Assembly: GCF_002278075.1 (NCBI RefSeq)
Contig: NZ_CP022989.1
Span: 496,001 to 560,000, forward strand
DNA length: 64,000 bases
Direction: 5' to 3'
From: Paraburkholderia aromaticivorans
Lineage (GTDB): Bacteria; Pseudomonadota; Gammaproteobacteria; Burkholderiales; Burkholderiaceae
Shown here: positions 9,055 through 17,848 of the stretch, in pieces
Layout of the letters: every line of letters begins with the position of its first letter
Position numbering within the stretch: the stretch's first letter is position 1
Notes under the pieces: generated by a model
Database searches by the model: none
Told to the model about the DNA's origin: nothing
The model's input: only the letters and a program-made list of their open reading frames with translations
Translations under genes and position numbers: made by a program

Positions 9055-11043
9055 ATGATCAGCCAACACATTGCTTACAGATTGATGAAATCTCGACTAC
9101 TCCTTCTTTCGACACTGTCCCTCGCCCTCGCCGCTTGCGGCGGTGGCGGCGGCAGTAACAGCGCCACCAGCAACGCGGCAGCCCAGTCCAACGGGAGCGG
9201 TAGCGCGAGCAACGCCGCCAGTTCGCCCAGCACGTCTGCCGCTGGGAACGCCAGCACCGGCACCGCGGCGCTGAACGCCACCGGCGGCACCGCGAGCATG
9301 ACCTGCGCCTCGCCCACCACGTCGGCGGGCTCGGGCAGCGCGACGATCTCCGCGGATACGCCCAGCGCCGACGGCACGCGCATCTTCGCCTCCGGCACCA
9401 CGTTCCAGATCGCCTTCAACACCAACGCACCGGGCGCGGACACGCTCAACTGGTCCGTCACCGATACGTTCGGCCGGGTCGCAGCGAGCGGCAGCACCGC
9501 CGTGGCGAGTGGCGCGAAGACCATCACGTTCAATTGCACGTCGACGCTCGCCGGTTATTTCGCGGCGACGGGAACGCTCGCCAGGAACGGCGGCCAGTTG
9601 CCGCAGGCCGGCACGCGTCCGGTCGGCATCGCGACGTTCGGCGTGACGCCGAACCTGTCCGGCGTCGTGCCGGCCGTCACGTATGCGCGCCAGGAGCAGC
9701 ATCGCTTCGGCATGCAGGGCGCGAACGACAACGGCCCGCTGCTTGCCGCACTCGGCATTTCGTCGACCATCGACGACCGCCAGCTCTCGACCATGGAACC
9801 GAACGGCCCGAACACGTTCAACCCGTCGGCCAACAATCTCGATGCGTTCTACAAGAGCGGTAACGTGATGCGGCTGATCCGCCTCGACGGCATTCCGGCC
9901 TGGGCGAGCAGCACCGGCGCCTTCCAGGACGACACCACGCTGCCGACCGATATTTCGTACTATCAGAGCTACATGAGCCGCGTCGGCACGGAATCGAACG
10001 CGATTCGCGCCGCGTACTTCCCGACCCAGTCGGCGAACTACTATCAGGTGACGTGGGAACCGAACCAGATGTGGACCGACACCGACGCCAACTTCGTCGC
10101 GTTGTACAAGGCCGTCTACCAGGGCATTCATTCGACCGATCCGCACGCCATGGTGACGGGCCCGGCCGACGCCTTCCCGAGCCTGACCACCTCGCACCTG
10201 AAGCGCCTCGCGCCGCTCGGCTTCGGCCAGTACATCGACGCGGTCGCCACGCACGGTTACTACGACGCGGGCACGTCGCCGTCGCATCCGCCGGAGCGCT
10301 ACGACAGCGACCCGTCCACCGCCGACGGTTCGCTGCGCGGCCAGATGCGCAACCTGCGCGCGGAAATGGCCACCGACTACCGCACGGGCATGCATCTGTT
10401 CTCGACGGAAGCGGGCATCAGCTACGACCTGGGCACGTCGTACGGTCCGAATTATCCGACCGCCAACGTGCTGTACGCGCAAGCGGCGGTCGCGGCGCGC
10501 ATGCACATCATCACGCTCGGCGAGGGCGCGGATCAGACCTACGTGTTCTACGGCGCGGACTATCCGGATGAAGTGGGCTACGGCACCTTCTTCGATCTGA
10601 GCGATGCGCAAGGCGCATTCGGCGCGACCAACATCAGCCCGAAGCCGGTGGCGATGGCGATCAGCGCGATGACCCACACGCTGGACGGCACCACCACGCT
10701 CGGTCCGGTGAACGGCACGCCGACCGGCGTCTACGCCTACGCGTTCCAGCAAGTGGGCAACGGCGCGGTGATCACCGCCCTGTGGGCGCACAACAATAGC
10801 GTGTGGAGCGCGAGCGCGGGCTTCAGCTCGACTTATAGCGTCGCCTACAGCCTCAACGTCGATCAACCGGGCACGAGCGGCACCGTCAAGGTGATCGACA
10901 TGATGGGCAATGCCACCACCGCGAACTACAGCAACGGTGTGCTCACCCTCAACCTGACCGAATCGCCGGTGTACGTGGTGTCGAACAACGCGTCGGTCGC
11001 CAGAGCCAACGCGACGACGCCGGTGGGATACGTCGGCATGTAA
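9055..11043 (+). CDS. Glycoside hydrolase-like lipoprotein, paralogue of the enzyme at 1479-3779
   Basis: Seen: 662 residues. A lipoprotein signal sequence ends in LALAAC followed by a Gly/Ser/Asn-rich tether, so the protein should be lipid-anchored. The Cys-rich module of its paralogue is absent. A beta-rich domain (about 90-205) precedes a barrel with the same landmarks as the paralogue: LIRLDGIPAWASS, YYQVTWEP (Glu335, candidate acid/base), HGYYDAGTSPSHPPER, and FSTEAGISYD (Glu452, candidate nucleophile). Inference: cell-surface cleavage or trimming of the polysaccharide of this locus; substrate unknown. Start: ATG at 9055 has GAGGA some distance upstream; ATG at 9085 would give a shorter, more typical lipoprotein signal and cannot be excluded. 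Confidence 0.75.
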   Translation: MISQHIAYRLMKSRLLLLSTLSLALAACGGGGGSNSATSNAAAQSNGSGSASNAASSPSTSAAGNASTGTAALNATGGTASMTCASPTTSAGSGSATISADTPSADGTRIFASGTTFQIAFNTNAPGADTLNWSVTDTFGRVAASGSTAVASGAKTITFNCTSTLAGYFAATGTLARNGGQLPQAGTRPVGIATFGVTPNLSGVVPAVTYARQEQHRFGMQGANDNGPLLAALGISSTIDDRQLSTMEPNGPNTFNPSANNLDAFYKSGNVMRLIRLDGIPAWASSTGAFQDDTTLPTDISYYQSYMSRVGTESNAIRAAYFPTQSANYYQVTWEPNQMWTDTDANFVALYKAVYQGIHSTDPHAMVTGPADAFPSLTTSHLKRLAPLGFGQYIDAVATHGYYDAGTSPSHPPERYDSDPSTADGSLRGQMRNLRAEMATDYRTGMHLFSTEAGISYDLGTSYGPNYPTANVLYAQAAVAARMHIITLGEGADQTYVFYGADYPDEVGYGTFFDLSDAQGAFGATNISPKPVAMAISAMTHTLDGTTTLGPVNGTPTGVYAYAFQQVGNGAVITALWAHNNSVWSASAGFSSTYSVAYSLNVDQPGTSGTVKVIDMMGNATTANYSNGVLTLNLTESPVYVVSNNASVARANATTPVGYVGM

Positions 11044-11089
11044 GCATGCGTTTGCCGTACCCGGACTCGGGTACGGCGGCCGACATAAA

Positions 11090-11128
11090 AACGTCAGCCG
11101 GCTCACGGGCCGGCTGACGTTATTTTTT
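11090..11128. terminator. Bidirectional rho-independent terminator
   Basis: AACGTCAGCCGGC and its reverse complement GCCGGCTGACGTT form a 13-pair stem around a short loop. A T-run (ATTTTTT) follows on the plus strand and an A-run precedes it, so it can serve both the lipoprotein gene and the convergent permease gene. Confidence 0.9.
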
Positions 11129-11161
11129 GTGCGTTCAGAACCTGCCAGGCGAGCGAGGGAT

Positions 11162-12700
11162 TCAACTTTCTCCCAACTGCCCCTCCATGCCGCGCAATTC
11201 GCTTTCGCGTTCTTTGGACACCTTGCCGATCGGCGGCCCGGCGAAGCTGTTGCGCACACCCGCGCCGTACCAGATCGCCAGCAGCACCGCGAGCAAGCCG
11301 ACGATCACGTAGACGACTTTCTGATTCGGCGGCTGCATACCGACATAGGCAAGCACCAGTGCGCCGATCACCGCCGCCACCGCGAAAGGCTTCGACAGCA
11401 TGCCCAACTGGAACGGGCCTTTCTCGTTCCACGTGCGGCCTTCGGCGAGAATGCCGGCCGCGATCGGCATGGCGTACGAGATGAACAGGAACACGGCGCT
11501 CCCGGCGCTCAGCACGGTAAACGCATCGCCGTACAACGTGACGACGATCGCCAGCACCGCCGAGGTCCAGATCGCGGCGCCCGGCGTGCGATGCGCGGCA
11601 TTCACTTTACGCAGCCACTTCGACGCGGGCAGGCCGCCGTCGCGGGCAAACGCGAACATCATGCGCGAGGTGGACGTGACCGCCGCCAGACCGCAGACGT
11701 AGTTGATGAAGAACATCAGCAATTCGATCACGATGCGCAGCGGCCCCGGAATCGGCGCAAGAATCGCTTCGAAGAAACCCGTGCCCTGCTTCACGGCCGC
11801 GCCGATATCCGGCATGACCAGCACGAACGCGCACACCATCACGTAGCCGAAGGTCGTCGACCAGAACACCGAACCGACGATACCGCGCGGCACATTGCGC
11901 GCCGCCTGATGGGTCTCCTCCGACGTATGCGCCGACGCGTCGAAGCCGGTAATCGTATAGGCGGTCAGCAGCAGGCCTGAGAGGAACGCCATCGCCATGG
12001 TCTGCTTCGGCCACGCGCCGCCGTCCACACCCGTGAAATTGGTGAACGTATAGAGCCGCGACAGATCGATCTTGACCGGCGAATACACCAGCAGCGACCC
12101 GACCAGAAGGATCGTCACCACGAAGATCAGATAGCCCGACAGGTCGGTGATCTTGCTCGTGATGCGAATGCCGCGATGATTGAGGAACGCCTGCGACGCG
12201 GTGATCACGGTCAGAAACAGCGTCTGCTGCCACCAGCCGAGCGCTTCGGGTTTCACGCCGAACATCGGCGCGATCAGCGTGCGGAAGAACGGATCGTAGG
12301 TGCCGTAGTTGATCGCGGCGACCACGAACACGAGGCCGAGCAGATTCAGCCACGCGGTCAGCCAGCCCCACGTTTTGCCGCCGAGGATCGAACTCCAGTG
12401 ATACAGGCCGCCCGCCGTGGGATACGACGAAGCGATCTGCGCCATCGCCGCGGCCACCACCAGCGCGAACAGCGAGCCGAGCGGCCAGCCGAGTCCGATC
12501 GACGCCCCGCCCGCCGCCGACAAGCCCATCTGGAACGACGTGATGCCGCCCGAGAGAATGCAGATCAGCGAGAACGACACCGCGAAGTTCGAGAACGCCC
12601 CCATGCGCCGGGACAGTTCCTGTGCGTAACCCATCTTGTGCAACAGCTTGACGTCGTTGTCGGCGGACTCCGCCGACGGCAAGGCCGTGTTGATGTCCAT
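11162..12700 (-). CDS. APC-family amino acid/amine permease
   Basis: Seen: 512 residues with about twelve hydrophobic segments. The N-terminal MGYAQELSRRMGAFSNFAVSFSLICILSGGITSF and the later GFDASAHTSEET match the GABA/choline-permease branch of the APC superfamily. It imports an amino acid or amine with a cation across the inner membrane. Start: ATG at 12700 with AAGGA upstream. It is followed in the opposite genome direction, 83 bases upstream, by an SDR gene on the same strand, with a divergent EutR-like AraC regulator beyond, suggesting a small amine-use operon. Substrate (ethanolamine, GABA or similar) is inferred from context only. Confidence 0.85.
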   Translation of the reverse strand: MDINTALPSAESADNDVKLLHKMGYAQELSRRMGAFSNFAVSFSLICILSGGITSFQMGLSAAGGASIGLGWPLGSLFALVVAAAMAQIASSYPTAGGLYHWSSILGGKTWGWLTAWLNLLGLVFVVAAINYGTYDPFFRTLIAPMFGVKPEALGWWQQTLFLTVITASQAFLNHRGIRITSKITDLSGYLIFVVTILLVGSLLVYSPVKIDLSRLYTFTNFTGVDGGAWPKQTMAMAFLSGLLLTAYTITGFDASAHTSEETHQAARNVPRGIVGSVFWSTTFGYVMVCAFVLVMPDIGAAVKQGTGFFEAILAPIPGPLRIVIELLMFFINYVCGLAAVTSTSRMMFAFARDGGLPASKWLRKVNAAHRTPGAAIWTSAVLAIVVTLYGDAFTVLSAGSAVFLFISYAMPIAAGILAEGRTWNEKGPFQLGMLSKPFAVAAVIGALVLAYVGMQPPNQKVVYVIVGLLAVLLAIWYGAGVRNSFAGPPIGKVSKERESELRGMEGQLGES

Positions 12701-12783
12701 GACGCGATCCTTTGAACAGGGTTATGACGAAGCGGCAAACCGGCAAGCCGGTCCAACGGCGTGGCCGCGTCAAGCAAAGCGGC

Positions 12784-13560
12784 TCACGCGGCCGTGAAGC
12801 AGTTATCGACGTACAGGTGTGCGCCGTTGACGAAACTCGCGTCGTCGCTCGCGAGAAAGAGCGCGGCGCGCGCCACTTCTTCCGGCGCGCACAGGCGGCC
12901 CTGCTGCACCGACAAGGCGGCTTCGCTCGCGTCGAAGCCGTACTTCGCGAGCGCGCTGATTTCGCGGCGTCCATGCGGCGTGTCGATAAAGCCGGGGCAC
13001 ACGGCATTGCAGCGAATCCCCCGGTCGCGATACTCGACGGCGATGGCGCGCGCGAACATCGCGCATGCGCCTTTGGTGGTGCAGTAAAGCACTTCGAGCG
13101 GCGTCGCCGCCACCGACGAGATCGACGCCGTGCAGACGATCGAGCCGCCGCCCGCAGCGAGCATGTGCGGCAGCACGGACCGCGTCATCATGAACATGCT
13201 CTTCACGTTGACGTTCATGAGCCAGTCGTAGTCTTCGTCGGTGGTGTCGACGAACGGCTTCACGACAATGCTGCCGGCGTGATTGAACAGCACGTCGATA
13301 CGTCCGAAGCGCGCCATGATGCCGGCCACGGCGGCATCGACGGCCGCGCGCTTCGACACGTCGGCGGCGAACAGCTCGGCGCTGCCGCCCGCCGCGCGAA
13401 TCCGCGTCACCACTTCCTCGCCGGCATCCGTATTGATATCGACGACGGCGACCTGCGCGCCTTCCTCGGCGAACAGCAACGAGGCCGCGCCGCCCGCGCC
13501 CGTTGCGCCGCCCGACACGATTGCGATCTTGCCTTCGAGCCTGCCTGCCGATCTGCTCAT
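12784..13560 (-). CDS. Short-chain dehydrogenase/reductase
   Basis: NAD(P)-dependent oxidoreductase of the classical SDR family. Seen: 258 residues. The cofactor loop is SGGATGAGG (classical TGxxxGIG slightly changed), the acidic residue of VVDIN suggests NAD preference, the motif after strand 4 is NHAG in place of NNAG, Ser is present in TASISS, and the catalytic Tyr/Lys pair is YCTTK. Start: ATG preceded by GGGAG at good spacing. It precedes the APC permease on the same strand and is divergent from the AraC regulator. The substrate is probably the product of the imported amine or amino alcohol, but this is inference. Confidence 0.87.
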   Translation of the reverse strand: MSRSAGRLEGKIAIVSGGATGAGGAASLLFAEEGAQVAVVDINTDAGEEVVTRIRAAGGSAELFAADVSKRAAVDAAVAGIMARFGRIDVLFNHAGSIVVKPFVDTTDEDYDWLMNVNVKSMFMMTRSVLPHMLAAGGGSIVCTASISSVAATPLEVLYCTTKGACAMFARAIAVEYRDRGIRCNAVCPGFIDTPHGRREISALAKYGFDASEAALSVQQGRLCAPEEVARAALFLASDDASFVNGAHLYVDNCFTAA

Positions 13561-13812
13561 ACCTCACTCCCTTTCCGGTGCATTGCGTGAGGCACAAAGT
13601 AGGGGCGGCAAAAAGCGGCGACTATCCAAAATTGGCAAAAAGATAAAAATCCCGTAAAAATCCGGCTGCCTGACAAATGCATTACGACAGCGTCCGGCCG
13701 CGTTGCCAGCGGCGCAAACACGGTCCGCATCCGCTCTACGGCAGCGCTTTTTTTTCGCATACACTGGTCGGCACGAGGCTTTCGGGGAGCGCCATCAGAA
13801 TCGGGAGAAGCT

Positions 13813-14790
13813 ATGCAGGCGGTCAATCAGACGAGCGGCGCAGTCGAAATTCGTTGTTGCCGCAACATCGATGAGCAGGCGATGCTGCTCGACGCATGGA
13901 ACCAGAGCTATTGCCAGATCTCGCGCGGCGCCTTCGACGGCTCGGTGAGTTCGTGCCACGCGGGCGGCGTGCGGGTGCTGGTCGAGCGCCTGAACCGCAC
14001 GGTCTATCAGCGCGGCCAGGTGGCGGCCTCCAGGGTCGCGGTGGGCATTCCGTTTCAGCTCGAAGGACACGCATTGTTGTGCGGGCAGACGAGTCATCGC
14101 GACGGCCTGCATGTGTTTTCCGGCGACGGCGGCTTCGAGTTTCTGTCGCCCGACAAGCATGTGGTGGTGAACCTCGAAATCGAGCCGGGTGCGATCGACG
14201 ATCCCCTGGTGCGATCGCAACTCGACGAAATCACACGCCGACTGGGTGCGAAGCCCGGCGTGCTGAATGTCGACCCCGCAAGACTGCAGGGCTTTCGCGA
14301 AGTGCTGAAGCAGTTGCTCGACGCCGTCGCGGCCACGCCCACTTTGCTCGACGACGCCGGTGTGGCCGCGGCGTTCGAGAAGTCAGTCATATTCGGTCTC
14401 GCCGATGTCTTGCAGGACTTACGCGACACCGATCCGCACGGCAATAGCGAGGCGCGCACTGCGCGGAACTGGCAGCTGGTGCGTGGCGTTCGTGAATTGA
14501 TCGAAGGCTCGCCGCATTGTCCGCTTTCGGTCGCGGAGTTATGCGCCCGGTTCCGCGCGAGCCGCCGCACTTTGCAATATGCGTTCGAAGAGACCCTCGG
14601 CGTCAACCCTTCCGCTTATATGCGCGCTGTTCGGCTCGATCACGTGCGCCGTGAATTGCGCGGCTCGGCTTCCGTAACGGAAGTCGCCACGCGCTGGGGA
14701 TTCTGGCATTTTGGGAATTTCTCCAACGAGTATCGCGGGCAGTTCGGCGAGTTGCCGTCGCAGACCTGGAAAAGGAGCCGAACCGTTTAG
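13813..14790 (+). CDS. AraC-family transcriptional regulator (EutR-like)
   Basis: Seen: 325 residues. The N-terminal sensor region (DAWNQSYCQISRGAFDGSVS, RVAVGIPFQLEGHALLCG) resembles the ethanolamine-operon activator EutR; the C-terminal 100 residues hold the double helix-turn-helix, with LSVAELCARFRASRRTLQYAFEE and later TEVATRWGFWHFGNFSNEYR, a strong AraC signature. Start: ATG with GGGAG upstream. It is divergent from the SDR-permease pair across 252 bases, the usual arrangement for an activator and its target operon. Ligand is not proven; an amine is likely from the EutR resemblance. Confidence 0.85.
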   Translation: MQAVNQTSGAVEIRCCRNIDEQAMLLDAWNQSYCQISRGAFDGSVSSCHAGGVRVLVERLNRTVYQRGQVAASRVAVGIPFQLEGHALLCGQTSHRDGLHVFSGDGGFEFLSPDKHVVVNLEIEPGAIDDPLVRSQLDEITRRLGAKPGVLNVDPARLQGFREVLKQLLDAVAATPTLLDDAGVAAAFEKSVIFGLADVLQDLRDTDPHGNSEARTARNWQLVRGVRELIEGSPHCPLSVAELCARFRASRRTLQYAFEETLGVNPSAYMRAVRLDHVRRELRGSASVTEVATRWGFWHFGNFSNEYRGQFGELPSQTWKRSRTV

Positions 14791-14873
14791 ATTGTTTGCC
14801 CACGCGGACAAAAGAGGCGCACACTAGCTAACTGCTCCTTTGCGGAGCAATAACCGCCAATTGGGAGTCCATC

Positions 14874-15014
14874 ATGGCAAAAGGTCAAATGCGCAGTAAC
14901 CGCGAGGTGAAGAAACCGAAACAGGCGAAGAAACCGCAACCCGCCACTTCGCCCTCGGGCGCACCGCCGATCCGCATGGCGCCCAGCACTTCGGCCACCG
15001 CCAAGAAACATTGA
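14874..15014 (+). CDS. Small basic conserved protein, 46 residues
   Basis: Seen: ATG with GGGAG at ideal spacing opens MAKGQMRSNREVKKPKQAKK, followed by a Pro/Ser/Ala-rich tail ending TAKKH. The protein is very basic (Lys/Arg-rich) and probably unstructured. Family knowledge from memory: near-identical MAKGQMRSNRE-type small proteins occur widely in proteobacteria, function unknown. Its own terminator follows 20 bases after the stop, and an imperfect TGCTCC/GGAGCA hairpin lies just upstream. RNA or DNA binding is a reasonable guess from charge only. Confidence 0.75.
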   Translation: MAKGQMRSNREVKKPKQAKKPQPATSPSGAPPIRMAPSTSATAKKH

Positions 15015-15033
15015 AGATAGCCCATTGAGCATG

Positions 15034-15058
15034 CCCGCCGAATCACGGCGGGTATTTA
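15034..15058 (+). terminator. Rho-independent terminator after the small basic protein
   Basis: CCCGCCG and CGGCGGG form a seven-pair GC stem around a five-base loop, followed by TATTTAT. The T-tract is short, so strength is moderate. Confidence 0.65.
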
Positions 15059-15114
15059 TCTGAAGCGAAATAGCCTGCAGCACCCCACCCCGCATTGTCG
15101 GCCTGAGCGTTGCC

Positions 15115-15405
15115 TTAGGCAGCGTCATGAATATCCCAGCCATCGCCATCGCCATTTGCGGCGGGTATAAGCACGCATACTCCGTCCACGTCGAAGCGGG
15201 TCAAAATCGCGCGCTCGCGAACGCCGGGTACATCGCGGAAATCCGGCTCTGCGAATAAACGAATTCCATCGGCCGCGTTAGGACACTGGTCCGCCTGAAA
15301 CGCGCGATAGAGATACGAAATAAGTTTTCCCGCTAGCGAGCGACATACTCCTCGGCTCATCAGCAACACTGCGGGAATGCGAACCTGCGCGAAGCGATCG
15401 GGCAC
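15115..15405 (-). CDS. Hypothetical protein, about 96 residues
   Basis: No family is recognised. Seen: a frame from GTG (15405, GGGGA just upstream) to a stop at 15115; an internal ATG at 15360 would give 81 residues (MSRGVCRSLAGKLISYLYRA). The C-terminal half is acidic (DVDGVCVLIPAANGDGDGWD). Codon use is less biased than in neighbours, with several A/T-ending codons, so it may be a horizontally acquired or weakly expressed gene, or a chance frame. It is convergent with the small basic gene. Confidence 0.4.
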   Translation of the reverse strand: MPDRFAQVRIPAVLLMSRGVCRSLAGKLISYLYRAFQADQCPNAADGIRLFAEPDFRDVPGVRERAILTRFDVDGVCVLIPAANGDGDGWDIHDAA

Positions 15406-15528
15406 GATCCCCGGGCGCGGACTTGCCCGGCGTTTTCGGTCTGGCTATGCTGAAGGGCTAGCCGGCCGCACGCTTGCCGGGCACACACGAATCGCAGCAC
15501 GAACCAGAACAATCGATCCGGGATAGCC

Positions 15529-16188
15529 ATGTCCACCACCAGTCTCTTCTTTACCGCCGCGGGCGTCGGGCTCGCCATTGCCGCGCCGGTCGGCCCGATG
15601 GGCATGCTGTGCATCCGCCGCACGCTGACCGGCGGTCCGCGCGCCGGACTTGCAATCGGCTTCGGCATCGCGACCGGCGACGCGGCCTATGGTCTGATCG
15701 CGGCGCTCGGCCTTGTCAGCATCTCGCAGTTCATGCTCGCGTACGACCGCCCGTTGCATCTGCTCGCCGGGTTGTTCCTGTTGTATCTGGGCGTGCGCAC
15801 GCTGCTGCAGAAAGCCCCTGCTGACGCGGCAAATGGCGCCGCAAACGATGCGGCAAACGGCAACGGCAAGCTCACGCAAGTGGGCCGCGCCGGCGCGCTG
15901 CGCGCGTACGCGAGTTCGTTGCTGCTGACGCTGACCAATCCGCAAACCGTCATCATGTTCGCCGCACTGTTCACCACGCTCGCCCCGCGCGGCGCGTTTT
16001 CATCGAGCATTGCGCTGACTACGGTGGGCGGCGTGTTCTGCGGCTCGATTGCATGGTGGTGCTTCCTCGTGACCGTGGTGTCGCTCGCGCGCCATGCGAT
16101 CGGCAGCAAACTGCGCGTCGCCATCGACCGGATAGTGGGACTCATGCTGGCGGCCTTCGGCGTCGTGGAGATTCGCCGGGCGCTTTGA
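15529..16188 (+). CDS. LysE/RhtB-family amino acid exporter
   Basis: Seen: 219 residues with about six hydrophobic helices. The N-terminal GLAIAAPVGPMGMLCIRRTLTGGP is the LysE family signature, and LTNPQTVIMFAALF is the second conserved loop. A short Asn/Ala-rich repeat (ADAANGAANDAANGNG) sits in the central cytoplasmic loop. Family role: export of amino acids such as lysine, threonine or homoserine lactones through the inner membrane; the substrate here is unknown. Start: ATG with GGGATAG upstream. It stands alone, with no adjacent LysG-type regulator. Confidence 0.88.
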   Translation: MSTTSLFFTAAGVGLAIAAPVGPMGMLCIRRTLTGGPRAGLAIGFGIATGDAAYGLIAALGLVSISQFMLAYDRPLHLLAGLFLLYLGVRTLLQKAPADAANGAANDAANGNGKLTQVGRAGALRAYASSLLLTLTNPQTVIMFAALFTTLAPRGAFSSSIALTTVGGVFCGSIAWWCFLVTVVSLARHAIGSKLRVAIDRIVGLMLAAFGVVEIRRAL

Positions 16189-16528
16189 GCAGGTATCGCC
16201 AGATAGTCCGCCGCAGTTGCGGAGGTCAGTCTCACGAGCACCCGCGCACCACCACCGCCACGCCGGCAATCGCCAGCAACCCGCCCGGCAGAAGGCGGGC
16301 GCCGGTCAGCAAGCCAGGCGAGACGCGGCCCGAAGCCTTCGCACTGATCGACCGCTTGCTCGCGGCGCAGCACACCGTTTCGTACGCGAACGCGGCAGTT
16401 TTGCGACAATAGCGGCTTTCGCCGCGCCGCGGCGACCTTCCCGCCGCCCTTCGTCGACTGTCGAAGGCTGGCGCGCAGGCCTTGCCGCCTGATCCGTCCA
16501 ACCCACCCGACCGTCAGCGGTCCGCTCA
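16189..16528. other. Intergenic region, nothing identified
   Basis: About 340 GC-rich bases between the LysE-type gene and the TSUP gene. No open frame with a ribosome site, no clear hairpin terminator and no repeat were seen. Confidence 0.5.
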
Positions 16529-17317
16529 ATGGCTCTTCCCCACATCGATCTGCTGTACTCCGTCTCCGGCCTGTTCGTGGGCTTTCTGGTCGGGCTGACG
16601 GGCGTCGGCGGCGGCTCGCTGATGACGCCGATCCTCGTCCTGCTGTTCAACGTGCATCCGGCCACGGCCGTCGGCACCGACCTGCTGTACGCGGCGGCCA
16701 CCAAGGCGACCGGCACGCTCGTGCACGGCCTGAAGGGCTCCGTCGACTGGCAGGTGACCCTGCGGCTCGCCGCCGGCAGCGTGCCGGCGGCCACGATCAC
16801 GCTGATTCTGCTGCATCGTTACGGCATGGACACGCCGGGCGCCAGCCGGCTGATCCAGATCGTGCTCGGCGCGGCGTTGCTGGTGACGGCGGTGGCGCTG
16901 GTGTTTCGTCCGCAACTCGCGGCGCTCGGCGCGCGCCGGCAGCGCGCGCCGCGTCAGGGACGCACGCTCGCGCTGACCATGCTGACCGGCGCGGTGCTCG
17001 GCGTACTGGTGTCGCTGACGTCGGTCGGGGCGGGCGCCATCGGCGTGACGGTGTTGTTGTTGCTCTATCCGCTTTTGCCGACCACGCGCATCGTCGGTTC
17101 CGACATCGCGCACGCGGTGCCGCTTACGCTGCTGGCGGGAGCCGGCCATTGGCTGCTGGGTTCGGTCGACTGGTCGATGCTGCTGTCGCTGCTGGTGGGC
17201 TCGCTGCCAGGCATCGCGCTCGGCAGCTATCTGTCCTCACGCGCGCCGGACGCGCTGCTGCGCAACCTGCTCGCCGCCACGCTCACGCTGGTCGGCGTGC
17301 GCCTCGTGCTGGCCTGA
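16529..17317 (+). CDS. TSUP (TauE/SafE) family anion exporter
   Basis: Seen: 262 residues with seven to eight hydrophobic helices in two homologous halves. GFLVGLTGVGGGSLMTPIL opens the first half and GVLVSLTSVGAGAIGVTVL the second, both matching the TSUP motif, and HPATAVGTDLLYAAATKATGT is also typical. Family members move sulfite, sulfoacetate or related anions across the inner membrane. No sulfur-metabolism gene is adjacent, so substrate is unassigned. The ribosome site before the ATG is weak. Confidence 0.87.
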   Translation: MALPHIDLLYSVSGLFVGFLVGLTGVGGGSLMTPILVLLFNVHPATAVGTDLLYAAATKATGTLVHGLKGSVDWQVTLRLAAGSVPAATITLILLHRYGMDTPGASRLIQIVLGAALLVTAVALVFRPQLAALGARRQRAPRQGRTLALTMLTGAVLGVLVSLTSVGAGAIGVTVLLLLYPLLPTTRIVGSDIAHAVPLTLLAGAGHWLLGSVDWSMLLSLLVGSLPGIALGSYLSSRAPDALLRNLLAATLTLVGVRLVLA

Positions 17318-17361
17318 CCGGCCGCAAGGGGTGCCGGCCCGCCGGCGCAGGCGGCCGGCGG

Positions 17362-17610
17362 CTATTTGAAGAACCGGCAGGTCAGATCGGCCTCGAATTG
17401 CCGGACCCATTGGCCCTGGCGATCGTGATAAGACTGCGCCCAGCCGCCGCGCCGTATGGTGACAAGGCGCTCGTGCGCGGCGTCGCTGGGATCCGCGCAG
17501 GCGCTGATGTCGAAATGCGCCGGTGCGAAACCGTGCCGCGCGCACACCAGTTCGAAAGCCGCCCGATCGCTGATGGGCAGATCGGTATAGCGCAAAAGCG
17601 AGGTTTCCAT
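17362..17610 (-). CDS. Small conserved hypothetical protein, 82 residues
   Basis: Seen: METSLLRYTDLPISDRAAFE to a C-terminal FEADLTCRFFK, preceded by GGAG at nine bases. Soluble, mixed charge, no membrane span. Codon use matches neighbouring genes. Many Burkholderia genomes carry similar short proteins with no known role (memory, unverified). It is convergent with the TSUP gene across 44 bases. Confidence 0.68.
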   Translation of the reverse strand: METSLLRYTDLPISDRAAFELVCARHGFAPAHFDISACADPSDAAHERLVTIRRGGWAQSYHDRQGQWVRQFEADLTCRFFK

Positions 17611-17745
17611 GGCGTTGACTCCGGTTCCCTACGCATCACAGTACGCTTCAGAGCGCGTCAGTAATGTGTCACAGCGCACAGTCGCGCCGCGGCGCGGCTT
17701 GCGACCGCCTGGACCTATCATCGCCGCTTCAAAAATCGCCAGTAC

Positions 17746-17779
17746 AAAATAAAAAAGGCTCCGGTTTTTTGCCGGAACC
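17746..17779 (-). terminator. Rho-independent terminator downstream of the BON-domain gene
   Basis: Read on the minus strand, GGTTCCGG and CCGGAGCC form the stem around a seven-base loop and are followed by TTTTTTATTTT. It lies about 70 bases after the stop of the BON gene. Confidence 0.85.
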
Positions 17780-17848
17780 CTGGTGCACACCTGCATCACG
17801 ATGGCGCATGGCGGCGTCTCGCCGCCCGCGCCTGATGCGCCAGCCTGT

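Noticed and set aside
9097..11259. Long minus-strand open frame opposite the glycoside hydrolase lipoprotein
   Set aside because: Arg/Val/His-rich shadow of a GC-rich gene; no ribosome site or recognisable domain.
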